In this document: positions 47,407-57,080 of the stretch, piece by piece
How positions within the stretch are numbered: position 1 is the stretch's first letter
Layout: the number at the start of each line of letters is the position of its first letter
Assembly (NCBI RefSeq): GCF_036373705.1
Contig: NC_089867.1
Span: 9,240,001-9,304,000, forward strand
Direction: 5' to 3'
Length of the DNA stretch: 64,000 bases
Origin: Amia ocellicauda
Taxonomy: Eukaryota; Chordata; Actinopteri; Amiiformes; Amiidae
The notes under the pieces: generated by a model
Told to the model about the DNA's origin: nothing
Databases searched by the model: none
The model's input: only the letters and a program-made list of their open reading frames with translations
Program-made: the position numbers and the translations under genes

Positions 47407-48250
47407 CTAGCCACTGGTTATTACACCTACAGAAGAATATTATAGGCAATGTAAAAAAAAGCAAGACTATTGCCTATAGAAGGATTGGAAATGTTTCTTG
47501 TATTATTATAAAGGTTAAATAATCACCAAACACTTTCTGTCATTAAGTAGCAGAACCATTCGGCATGGTGGGAATTCTTAAAAAAAAAAAAATCAATTTT
47601 AGGAGTCTAATATTTTTTCTGTGTTGCGTTCTACTTTACAACTATGAAACATTAGTTACAACTATGTCTGCTTAAGTGTTGAAGGTTCACACCTCTTTAA
47701 TCAATTTACACCTAGATTCCACCTGTATGAGGTACCTACGCATCTCATACAACTTAAATCCCCCCCAATTGCAGGGAAACCCACAAAAACCTCCACAAAA
47801 CCAGAAATATGTCAAATCATCACAAATGAAACTTTATTAATCTGCTGCATTAGAAGATTAGAACTACTTACTCAAAAAAAGTGTCTGAAGGCTTTTCCAA
47901 TGTAGCTTAACTTTGGAATCAGTTGACTACATCAAAAATATTGTGATCAGATTAAATATCAGCACTTAATCTGTACTCAAGTCAGCTTCATCAATTTCAG
48001 AAAATACCTGTCACCAACATATTCTTTGCTTTTCTAAATCAATAAACACATTTTAATAAGGGAAGTGGGAATTTTGTGGTTCTTCATGATAATCACTACT
48101 TCCATATGCCCTATGTTCCTTACTTCCTTTTTTTCTTACTAAGTATAAGATTTGTGTCATGAAGCATTTTTAACATAATGTAACATTGACTGCTGTAAAA
48201 AGCTTTTGGAACATAGAAAATTCGCATTGCTCAAATGAGTGCTTCAGCAA

Positions 48251-48560
48251 GGGAGCATGTCAATTCGTCCCCGTGTCAATTCGCCCCTATAACAATTCGT
48301 CCCCATGTCAATTCACATTATAAGTTCTCCACTTTATAGTCTCAAGTTAATGTATCAAATTAAAAACATACAGTATAGTAATACAAAATAGTTGTGTGTG
48401 TGTATATATATATATACATTTATATAGCCTGCCTACTATATATACACATGTGTGTTCTGTGGCTCTGTAACAAGTGAATGCACTCATGGTTACAAATGCT
48501 CAAGTGGAGAACTTATAACGATGGGGGCGAATTGTTGTGGGGACAAATTGTCATGGACCC
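48251..48560. mobile_element. MITE with 9-bp target duplication, copy 2 (undisturbed)
   Basis: Perfect 9-bp duplication CTTCAGCAA (48242-48250 and 48561-48569). Ends GGGAGCATGTCAATTCGTCC and the inverse ACAAATTGTCATGGACCC. Repeated CAATTCGCCCC / CAATTCGTCCCC units lie inside the left end. It contains GCCTGCCTACTATATATACA, the uninterrupted form of the site occupied by copy A in copy 1. Confidence 0.88.
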
Positions 48561-48569
48561 CTTCAGCAA

Positions 48570-49515
48570 TGTGCAATTGCTTCAAGAGTAATAGTTAGAG
48601 AGCCGGTGGCTAGGTCAACGCTGACAAAAACTGAAACTAAAGTACTTCTAGTACCTCTACAAAAATCTCACTAAAACTATGAGGAAATTATAGGGGAACT
48701 AGAATGGTTTCTAACATTATGGTGTCATGCATCTTTACGTGTTGGAATTTGTGTAGAAAATATGTAAATATATTTATGGCATTTTCTATCACATAAGCAA
48801 CATAAGCATGGTTTCTGCAAACAACATGAAGTGTTGCTGTGTCCACGGCTGTGGGGAAAAAAATTGTGAAGATGGAGTTTTTCCCCTTTCCAACAACAGA
48901 GGTTAATGCACAATGGAGATGATTTGTGCAAGTTAACAATCCCACATTCAAAGAGGAAAAAATCAGCAATCTGCAGTGATCACTTTGATCGCAGTGCATT
49001 CCAACATTTGCGTCAATGGAATCATCCCACTCACCTGTGCCTGTGTCTGTAATAATAAGCAAATGTGTTCACAATGTAACTTTCTTATTCCAGAATAATC
49101 TGAATAGTAACGCAGTTTGTCTTTTGTATAACAGGGGTCAATTAAAATAAATGCTATCCTATGAGACACCTACAAGAAGATTTACTATAATTATCCAAAT
49201 GATTGTTAGTTGACACTGTTTGTGTGTGTATAAATATATGTGCATTCCATGTGTAAGTGTGACGTTAATTGATTTTGTGTACATGTACAAACATTTTCCA
49301 TTGCAATATCAAGTTGTGTCCCAACTTAAATGAAAACATTCACTTTTGTAAGTATGAACACAGACAGAACAAAAGCACACAATGGAAAGCGACCTAAATT
49401 TATTTGTTTATGTGTTAACATTTGTTGTTTTTCTGTTACACTCAATTGCCACATTATTAATTACAGAAAAAAGGTGTATCTGAAATATACAACACGCATA
49501 TATGAAAACATGAAA
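48570..49515. other. Intergenic, nothing recognised
   Basis: No exon or repeat end seen. The overlapping short minus-strand ORFs at 48688-49169 run in competing frames and have no motif. Confidence 0.35.
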
Positions 49516-49707
49516 ACATCAGGAAAGCAATGTGGAGGAGTGGACAGGCCTCTGAGTGGAGGGTTGTGGGCTCAATCTCAGGTGGGGGACACTGCTGTTG
49601 TACCCTTGAGCAAGATACTGTACCTAGATTGCTCCAGTTAAAACCCATAATGTGATATATTGGAAATCACCCTGGATAAGGGCATCTGCTAAAAAATATT
49701 ATAATTC
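49516..49707 (+). repeat. tRNA-derived SINE
   Basis: tRNA-like head with a B-box-like GGGCTCAATCTC near 49,570, body GGGGGACACTGCTGTTGTAC and CCTTGAGCAAGATACT, and the 3' tail CCCTGGATAAGGGCATCTGC followed by an A-rich end. This body and tail are widespread in fish SINEs. Confidence 0.75.
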
Positions 49708-49776
49708 TGTAATGGGCAAATTTTCTTTTATTATTTATATGAATATTTTCATGTTAATTAAGTTTTGTATATAAAG

Positions 49777-50583
49777 CAGGGGTGGGGGATGTCCGGCCTC
49801 CGGGCCGTATACGGCCTACGAGACCGTTTGATCAGGCCCCCAAGCCAATTCATGAATATACGTTTTTTAATTATGAAAAAAGCTCTAGACGTCGTCTAGA
49901 CGTGCATTTTCCAACTCTGCAAGGACAAGAGTCTGAGATTACATCAGAATAAGCCGGTGAGTGTGGAAAGCTTGTGAAGGTTTTTTGTGAGTGGTTTAAG
50001 GATGTGAAAAGTAAACAACTGGAGTTGAACATAGTTGCAACCCAGTTTAATGTGGAACCAGCTGATATGCCGGATAGCCTACAACACGAAGTCATTGAGC
50101 TGCAAAGCAATGACGAGCTCAAAGCCAGGTACAACAACCTCCCTCTCCTTGAGTTCTACAAAATGTATGTTAGCTCTGAGCATTTTTCTGTTCTGAGGAG
50201 ACATGCACTTAAATTTGCATCTGTGTTCGGGACGACCTACTGCTGTGAGCAGTTCTTTTCCAAACTGACTCTTGCAAAGACTTGATTCCGCTCAAGACTG
50301 AATGACACAAACCTTGAAAACCACCTGCGAGTAGCGTCATCTTCACTGCCAGCTGACATCAAACGTCCTGTCAAAGATAAGCAGTTTCAGCCATCACATT
50401 AGAGGTGAGTTTGAACAAGTAATTATAATAACAACAACATTATTTACAATACTAATATTTATTTTAATAGGACTAGCAGTGATTAAAGTCACATTAAAAC
50501 ATGCATTTTTTTTAATATGGCCCCCAAAATAATTTATAAATATCCAAATGGCCCTTGATGTCAAAAAAGGTTCCCCACCCCTG
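49777..50583 (+). pseudogene. hAT element with transposase C-terminus
   Basis: Ends CAGGGGTGGGGGATGTCC and TTCCCCACCCCTG, with 8-bp flanks ATATAAAG and ATTTAAAA (two mismatches). The + strand ORF 49974-50285 reads FCEWFKDVKSKQLELNI ... FASVFGTTYCCEQFFSKL, the C-terminal dimerisation region of GTF2IRD2/ZBED-like hAT transposases, then a TGA and further matching sequence (RSRLNDTNLENHLRVA). N-terminal and catalytic parts are deleted. Confidence 0.82.
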
Positions 50584-50593
50584 ATTTAAAACA

Positions 50594-50955
50594 TTCACTA
50601 GTTTATATTTGCTCCTTTTTGGGGGCTACTTTAATTATTAAGTTTTTTGAGGCATTTTGGTTTCGTACCAAACTCACGATGCTGCAGAAATGTTTCAGGG
50701 TCGTATTACCCTGTCTCTGCCTTAAGTTTAATTGTTTCTTGAATTGTATACAACTACTGTCTGAGAGGGCTCTTTTCACCAATCACTGACTTTTGTATTT
50801 TCAATCAGCTATTTTCTCTTGGATACTTAACCAACGACTGAATTTTAATGAGATCACTTCCGACAGAAAAGATTGTAACCTATTGTCCATCTGAAGATAC
50901 CAAAAGGCTTCTTCCAACTGACATCTCTAGATCTTTTTCTTCACTTCATGTGTTA
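50594..50955 (+). repeat. Left arm of a widely spaced inverted repeat
   Basis: About 350 bp whose inverse lies at 57855-58193. Shared blocks include TTGCTCCTTTTT, GGCATTTTGGT, TTTCGTACCAAACTC and GAGATCACTTCCGACAGAAA, with small indels between arms. Not the same as the hAT element ending just before it. Confidence 0.75.
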
Positions 50956-51333
50956 GCGCTTTTCCACCAACATGGTGCTAGTGCTGATGCTGGAGCTGGT
51001 GCTCGGTCTGGGAACCAGCTAAACTTTTTACGAACCGGCCTGCATTTCCACCGGTTTGGGAACCGAGCGCTTATGTAACTGGATGTGGACATTCCCCAGC
51101 ACGAAATAGAAGTCGAGAAACACACGGCAATAATTAATAATCACCACCATGGCGGATTACGTCCTTTATTTGCAAGCTTAACTATTGGCTTTGAAACCCT
51201 ATCGAACCATCCAAATTCAATTCATTCAGCGTCTACGCACAGCACAAATACATTGTAAAAAAAATACATACACACAAAATACGAGATCACATGTAGACAA
51301 GCAGAAGTGAAAAGACAACTATATGCATATCAA

Positions 51334-51798
51334 CAGGTTATTATCATAACCTCGTTTCCCTGAAAAAGAAAGACAGCCATTACAGAATGGGAAGAGCATT
51401 CTGACCTGTCAATCAGTGAAAACATGTACCAAAGCTGCCCAATAGCAGCCCGGCTGGCAGGAGGAAGACCCGTCCCCAGCGTATGTGAAAAGTCTCCTCC
51501 TGACTGCAGCTCCCTGCCATTTCTTCATCAGGAAGGTCGTCTGGCCGAGTGACCCCTGAAGAGTAAGGACTGTCTTTCTTTTTCAGGGAACCGGGGTTAT
51601 GATAATAACCTATCATTCCCTTTCAAATCGAAAGACAGTCATTACTGAATGGGAAGACTATACCAGAGCTATCTCAATTCCTGACACCTGATTCAAGCCC
51701 AATCCCAAATGACAACTATAGCAGAGCCTCACGGCACTTGAGGGCTAGCAGTTTGAAGTACCTGGTGCCCTCTTCCACATTGAGGTGGTAGAACCTTA
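51334..51798 (-). mobile_element. DIRS-like element, 3' part (left of the Harbinger insertion)
   Basis: Contains a 42-bp inverted pair, AGGTTATTATCATAACCTCG at 51334 and its inverse ending at 51611, plus a 28-bp direct repeat (GAAAGACAGCCATTAC at 51368; GAAAGACAGTCATTAC at 51630). Such mixed inverted and direct repeats are typical of DIRS termini. The minus strand from 51797 to 51718 codes LRFYHLNVEEGTRYFKLL and a stop, the last residues of a tyrosine recombinase. Confidence 0.65.
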
Positions 51799-53085
51799 GC
51801 GTTGTCTGAAACTGTCCCCTATCCACTAAATAGTGCACTATTTCGGGTGTTGGCCATTTTGTAGTGGTGTCCGAATTAATGTCCTACATCTCATTCCCTA
51901 CATTTGTTCACTCATTCTTAACCACAATGCAATCTGATTTCAAGGGTACATTCTATGTACACTCTCCAACCCCTATTTCCCATAATCCAATGCGGAGACG
52001 GCGGCAGAGTTCAAAAATAAATTGCAAATGGCGGATGCAAACACTGGAGGCGGCAACTTTTACAAATCTAAGTAACTATTTTATTAATAAAAAATACATC
52101 TCTATCAAGATATAACGAACTAAAATTATACATATTGATGGATTAATTTATGATTGGCCACTAACTCCGCTTGAATGCAATTTTTGACTCTAACTAGCAA
52201 AGGTAATTTTTACGGTCTGGATTTCACGCAGCAATTGATAATTTGTTGGATTGTTCACACATATTATTTATCACATGTAACTACTGTATTCACATACACT
52301 TTAGAAAATAATGTACCAAAGATTTTCTATTGTTTTAGGGATGGATGAAGATGTGTGGTGTGGTAACCCCTGCCAAAGCTACCAAAAAGTAGGAAAACTT
52401 GAAGAAAACCTAAGGTAAATTCATCTTAATAATATATACAGTTCTGCTTGTAAATTTACATCATTTGCAGCATCTGCAAGATATTTTTTTAATGACGCAT
52501 AAATGTAGCTTTTTTTAGTACCGCATTAATGAAGCTATTTTATATTACAGATATGTACATACATTTCACAAATCCAGATCATAACTAAATTTACAAATGA
52601 TCCTGTTAAAAAGTTTACAAGCCCTTGGTTCTTAATATCATGTAACTCCTTTTTCGCTATCTATCTTGACATCAGCAGTCTCCTAGCCAATCATGATTTC
52701 AAGCTCAATTACACTTCATAGTGCTTGATGAATGCCAGAATGCTAGATGGTGCCAGGAAGTGTAATCAAACTTGAAATCTTGTTAATTTTTTTTGTTCTA
52801 ATCAAAAAGCTATTAGAAAGTCTTACACATAACCTTTTTGCTGCCTTTTGTATGGAGATAAACAGATCATATCTCTAAAATATTTTATTTGTGCTCTGTG
52901 CAAAAAAGTAAGTCGTACAAGTTTGAAACCACTTAAAGGTGAATAAATGAAGAGACAATTATAATTATTGGGTTAATTATTCCTCTAAAACCATACTAAA
53001 TGACTTTATGTTGTCAGAGCCTTTTTTATATGAAAATGCCATGTATTTCTGTAAGATATATCATTCTCTTCTAAATTATTTTTAG

Positions 53086-53277
53086 GAGCTAAGGAAGTGG
53101 CACAACCTCATGGATGAGGCAATAGGAGGGAGACCATCCATCCAGCATCCCTTCCTAATTGCCTCATCCGAGGAAAACTCCATTGTTGCTGATTCAGTAC
53201 CAGAGGAGCCAGAGCAGGAGGACATGAGAGGGAGAGGAGAGAATGAGAAAAGAAGAGATGAGGGAGGAGAGACTTAA
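53086..53277 (+). pseudogene. Myb/SANT-like accessory protein fragment of Harbinger
   Basis: After a TTTTTAG acceptor, 63 codons read ELRKWHNLMDEAIGGRPSIQ and an acidic/basic tail, then TAA. The 'MDEAIGGRPS' segment resembles the linker after the trihelix domain of Myb/SANT-like proteins, the usual second gene of Harbinger elements. The upstream DNA-binding exon was not found intact (a possible piece lies at 52340-52413). Moderate inference. Confidence 0.45.
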
Positions 53278-53518
53278 TTCTTGAAAAAATATGTCTGATT
53301 TGAGTAATGTTTGCTCTTTTTTTTCTCACAAGATGATTTATACCAACAAACACCCTACATCCTTATTCATAGTTTAACTATATAATAACTATATGTTAGA
53401 TTGGTAAATAGTAATTTATAGAAACAGATTTTAGAAATAATCATGATGTTGTAGGGCTGGAGGAAGATCATCAAAATCTCGAGCAGAGATGTTTGCAGAT
53501 AAGTGGTCTCTCGTATGT

Positions 53519-54045
53519 TCACCACTCTGCAGGTCTGTTATAACCTCCATCTCCTAAAATGTGGTATCCCTCTGGTGGGTACAGTGCCATAGTGTAGATT
53601 GGGCTGTTCGTGAGCACTTTGGAGTCATCGACAGATCTGGGATAATCCACAAAAATGTCCAAGTATTTTCCTTGGTGTTCACAGAGTGCTTGTAGCTGGA
53701 TGGAATAAAACAACTTTCTGTTTAAGTAGCACATGGAATCAGCAGATAATGGCTTGAGTCGAATGTGACAGCCATCAATGCTACCAGCAACTGCACCAAA
53801 TGCAGGACTGCTAGCCAGGTTTGCAAAGCCAGCACTGATTCCCTCAACCTCCTGTAGAGATGGGAAGCGGATTACTCTCTGTTTGATATGGAGGATCTTT
53901 TTTGTGACTCTGTAAACAATCATGTGCAGTGTCGAACGGGGTATGTCAAATTCTCTGCAAACAACCCAGTAAGAAGTTGCACTTGCCAGCCAAAATGTAA
54001 AGACCAGAATTTCAGAGGGTGGTAATGAGGTAGGTCAGGGTTTGT
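53519..54045 (-). pseudogene. Harbinger transposase (HARBI1-like nuclease) fragment
   Basis: ORF 53519-53923 extends in frame upstream to about 54,030 (SEILVFTFWLASATSYWVV). It contains AVAGSIDGCHIRL with the first catalytic Asp, YLNRKLFYSIQLQALC, and FVDYPRSVDDSKVL with the second Asp, ending at ILGDGGYNRPAEW. The final Glu region is missing, so it cannot be active. The N-terminal side is cut near the (TA)n tract where the DD36E element landed. Confidence 0.88.
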
Positions 54046-54059
54046 CTGGTAAGCCTAAA

Positions 54060-54062
<3 letters not shown>

Positions 54063-54118
<56 letters not shown>
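54063..54118. repeat. (TA)n microsatellite at second DD36E insertion
   Basis: TA run ending exactly at the transposon's left end, as in copy 1. Confidence 0.93.
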
Positions 54119-54121
<3 letters not shown>

Positions 54122-55339
54122 TCACCTAAAGGATTATTAGGAACACCTGTTCAATTTCTCATTAATGCAATTATGTAACCAACCAATCACATGGCAGTTG
54201 CTTCAATGCATTTAGGGGTGTGGTCCTGGTCAAGACAATCTCCTGAACTCCAAACTGAATGTCTGAATGGGAAAGAAAGGTGATTTAAGCAATTTTGAGC
54301 GTGGCATGGTTGTTGGTGCCAGACGGGCCGGTCTGAGTATTTCACAATCTGCTCAGTTACTGGGATTTTCACGCACAACCATTTCTAGGGTTTACAAAGA
54401 ATGGTGTGAAAAGGGAAAAACATCCAGTATGCGGCAGTCCTGTGGGCGAAAATGCCTTGTTGATGCTAGAGGTCAGAGGAGAATGGGCCGACTCATTCAA
54501 GCTGATAGAAGAGCAACTTTGACTGAAATAACCACTCGTTACAACCGAGGTATGCAGCAAAGCATTTGTGAAGCCACAACACGTACAACCTTGAGGTGGA
54601 TGGGCTACAACAGCAGAAGACCCCACCGGGTACCACTCATCTCCACTACAAATAGGAAAAAGAGGCTACAATTTGCACAAGCTGACCAAAATTGGACAGT
54701 TGAAGACTGGAAAAATGTTGCCTGGTCTGATGAGTCTCGATTTCTGTTGAGACATTCAGATGGTAGAGTCAGAATTTGGCGTAAACAGAATGAGAACATG
54801 GATCCATCATGCCTTGTTACCACTGTGCAGGCTGGTGGTGGTGGTGTAATGGTGTGGGGGATGTTTTCTTGGCACACTTTAGGCCCCTTAGTGCCAATTG
54901 GGCATCGTTTAAATGCCACGGCCTACCTGAGCATTGTTTCTGACCATGTCCATCCCTTTATGACCACCATGTACCCATCCTCTGATGGCTACTTCCAGCA
55001 GGATAATGCACCATGTCACAAAGGTCGAATCATTTCAAATTGGTTTCTTAAACATGACAATGAGTTCACTGTACTAAACTGGCCCCCACAGTCACAAGAT
55101 CTCAACCCAATAGAGCATCTTTGGGATGTGGTGGAACGGGAGCTTCGTGCCCTGGATGTACATCCCACAAATCTCCATCAACTGCAAGATGCTATCCTAT
55201 CAATATGGGCCAACATTTCTAAAGAATGCTTTCAGCACCTTGTTGAATCAATGCCATGTAGAATTAAGGCAGTTCTGAAGGCGAAAGGGGGTCAAACACA
55301 GTATTAGTATGGTGTTCCTAATAATCCTTTAGGTGAGTG
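54119..55339 (+). mobile_element. Intact Tc1/mariner-type transposon, DD36E (Incomer-like), copy 2
   Basis: Same length (1221 bp) and same terminal repeats as copy 1; here the left repeat is a perfect inverse of the right one over about 29 bp. TA on the left; on the right the next bases are TGTGTATATA, so the right TA has been altered. Lies within the Harbinger element. Confidence 0.93.
54267..55307 (+). CDS. DD36E transposase, uninterrupted, 346 aa (copy 2)
   Basis: Differs from copy 1 at nine residues: I9N, Q20R, R111W, H140D, G184V, C225S, E262K, P277Q and R331C. D155, D246 and E283 are kept with 36 residues between the last two. P277Q changes the strongly conserved SPDLNPIE motif to SQDLNPIE, next to the catalytic Glu, so this copy may be weakened although its frame is open. 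Two of the changes (R to W, R to C) are the type produced by CpG decay. Confidence 0.92.
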   Translation: MGKKGDLSNFERGMVVGARRAGLSISQSAQLLGFSRTTISRVYKEWCEKGKTSSMRQSCGRKCLVDARGQRRMGRLIQADRRATLTEITTRYNRGMQQSICEATTRTTLRWMGYNSRRPHRVPLISTTNRKKRLQFAQADQNWTVEDWKNVAWSDESRFLLRHSDGRVRIWRKQNENMDPSCLVTTVQAGGGGVMVWGMFSWHTLGPLVPIGHRLNATAYLSIVSDHVHPFMTTMYPSSDGYFQQDNAPCHKGRIISNWFLKHDNEFTVLNWPPQSQDLNPIEHLWDVVERELRALDVHPTNLHQLQDAILSIWANISKECFQHLVESMPCRIKAVLKAKGGQTQY

Positions 55340-55576
55340 TGTGTATATATATACTATAGTGTAAGGTAATGCGTAAACCATTCTTCTGGATATTAAAAAA
55401 TAAAATAAAAAATTATATGAACATAAGATACACAAATGATCCACTGACAGCAGTGTATTACTAACATCAACGCTATCTTTTATTAGTTTATCTTATGTAG
55501 ACAAAATACATTCAACTGTAAACTAAAAACTGAAGTCTAAGTTTTTAAATATCCTGTAAGAACTTTTCTATGTATT

Positions 55577-55829
55577 AGGCAGCAAGTGAACATTTTGTCC
55601 TCAAAGTTGATGTGTTAGAAACAGGAAAAATGGGCAAGCGTAAGGATCTGAGCGACTTTGACAAGGGCCAAATTGTGATGGCTAGACGACTAGGTCAGAC
55701 AAACAAGTCCGATCCATGGAGGCCCCACCTCGCAACTTAGACTTAAAGGATCTGCTGCTAACGTCTTGGTGCCAGATACCACAGCACACCTTCAGAGGTC
55801 TAGTGGAGTCCATGCCACAACGGGTCAGC
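55577..55829 (+). pseudogene. DD36E-related fragment, copy D
   Basis: Begins TTAGGCAGCAAGTGAACATT, encodes [20 protein letters not shown], then jumps from GGTCAGA to the far C-terminal coding part (CAAACAAGTCCGATCCATGG). Both terminal repeats are missing. A fourth distinct deletion breakpoint. Confidence 0.85.
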
Positions 55830-56267
55830 ACAAGAAGAACCCTGCAAAACTAAATTGTGTTAGTTTTTGTTGGTAGTTTACTTTTCTACATTTTTTTTAT
55901 AATGTGTATATATAAATAACAGTAGCATTTTCATTCTTTTTATCTTGATGACATATATAGTAAACAGTTCTATTATCTTTTTATGAAAAATAAAATATAC
56001 ATAAACATGACAAGTTTAATTATTTTCTCTATCATTTATGTAATAATCATAACAAGTGAACAGTTCTGAAAAGATTAATTGTATAATGATTATTTTTTTT
56101 CATGAAGCCAAAGAAATGTTTGCGACAGCAGGGAATTTACGTCAGCGAATTTACGTCAGCATCTGAAATCACTCGCTCATTTTGTTCACTCACTGCTGAA
56201 ATATAGTGCACTCACTACCATTCACTATATAGGAAATAGTGAACAAGTGGGCGATTTCAGACACAGC

Positions 56268-56549
56268 TTTTGTGAAGCTTTGTTGAACGAACCAGGACAC
56301 AGCACTGCACAAGTCTATTGGCGGCTGTGCAGTCCTCCGTATATAGCACCTCAAGGCCCGGACAGGGCAGAGTGTGTGTAGTCTGTGGTCCTCAACCGAT
56401 GTATGTGGAGGGGGATGGAAAGACTCCAGGACAATTGGTTGGTTTATGTAGAACGCTGAGACGACCTTGGACAGGAAGGCTGGATTCGTCCTGTGAGAGA
56501 TTCTGTTGTTGCTTCCCAAGAAGATCAGACAGGCTTTATACACAGACAT
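56268..56549 (-). pseudogene. DIRS-like tyrosine recombinase fragment
   Basis: Minus-strand frame reads ISHRTNPAFLSKVVSAFYIN, ESFHPPPHTSVEDHRLHTLC and PVRALRCYIRRTAQ, the signature of fish DIRS1-like recombinases. After RTAQ it passes directly to IDLCSAVSWFVQQSFTK, so the central part with the catalytic residues is deleted. The frame is cut by the Harbinger end; its continuation RFYHLNV is at 51797 and lies one base out of frame. Confidence 0.82.
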
Positions 56550-57080
56550 AGCCTGAATTTCACTAATTCTCCTTGCTGCGAGAGGAAGCGGAGCTCCATT
56601 GTGGACATGGGCTCAAAGGGAGCACCGCTCAGTCCCTTCAGCAGGCTGGAATTGTGTCCTTTATGGGTGGTCTCAAGCGTCTCGCACCCTTCAGAAACTG
56701 GATCGCTAGTAAATGGGCTCCTGGGGAGACATTGTCAATCTTATCATGGCATGCTGAGATGACAGCAAGATAAACTTTCATCGTGGGTGCAGATTTCCGT
56801 CTTCAAGCAGCTGTTGCAGGAAGCACAGGATGGTTGATATGGGGCATGACACCGGATCCACACATCTCTCTAGACACCAGCTCTAGAAGGCTGACCACTA
56901 TGTATACTGCGCCCAGGTGGAGGGGGCACTGGCTGACTGCAGTGTTTCCACAACATTAACAGGCAGCCCCAGAGACATCAGGTGGTGCCTTTCAGGGGCC
57001 AAACCCACAGCTGCAGCTGTGCTGGGTTGGGGTGACACAGCAGTCCTTCTGCTTGGCTCAGCAAGTCCTGTCGAAGTGAG
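56550..57080 (-). mobile_element. Further DIRS-associated sequence
   Basis: GC-richer block beginning TCCTTGCTGCGAGAGGAAGC and GGACATGGGCTCAAAGGGAG, contiguous with the recombinase fragment and different in composition from the AT-rich flanks. I believe this belongs to the same DIRS family, but no reverse-transcriptase motif is visible. Extent uncertain. Confidence 0.4.

Larger units (their letters stand above)
51799..56267. mobile_element. PIF/Harbinger element, inserted in the DIRS element and itself invaded twice
   Basis: Ends GCGTTGTCTGAAA and TTTCAGACACAGC are inverse; the flanking triplets are TTA (51796-51798) and TTT (56268-56270), close to the 3-bp duplication of Harbinger. Subterminal sequence on both sides keeps CACTATTT / AAATAGTG motifs. 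Inside are a minus-strand Harbinger transposase fragment, a plus-strand Myb-like fragment, an intact DD36E transposon (54119-55339) and a DD36E MITE fragment (55577-55829). Rest is AT-rich non-coding. Confidence 0.72.

Noticed and set aside
48251..48560. CRISPR-like repeated CAATTCGYCCC units
   Set aside because: Only a few short units inside a transposon end, no regular spacers, and the window is a vertebrate genome.
49516..49707. Functional tRNA gene
   Set aside because: Only a weak B box; the body and tail are those of a SINE, and no cloverleaf could be formed by eye.
50956..51080. Inverted motif GCGCTTTTCCACC / GAACCGAGCGCTTATG as a separate transposon
   Set aside because: Suggestive of a small MITE, but ends and target duplication were not clear enough to list as a feature.
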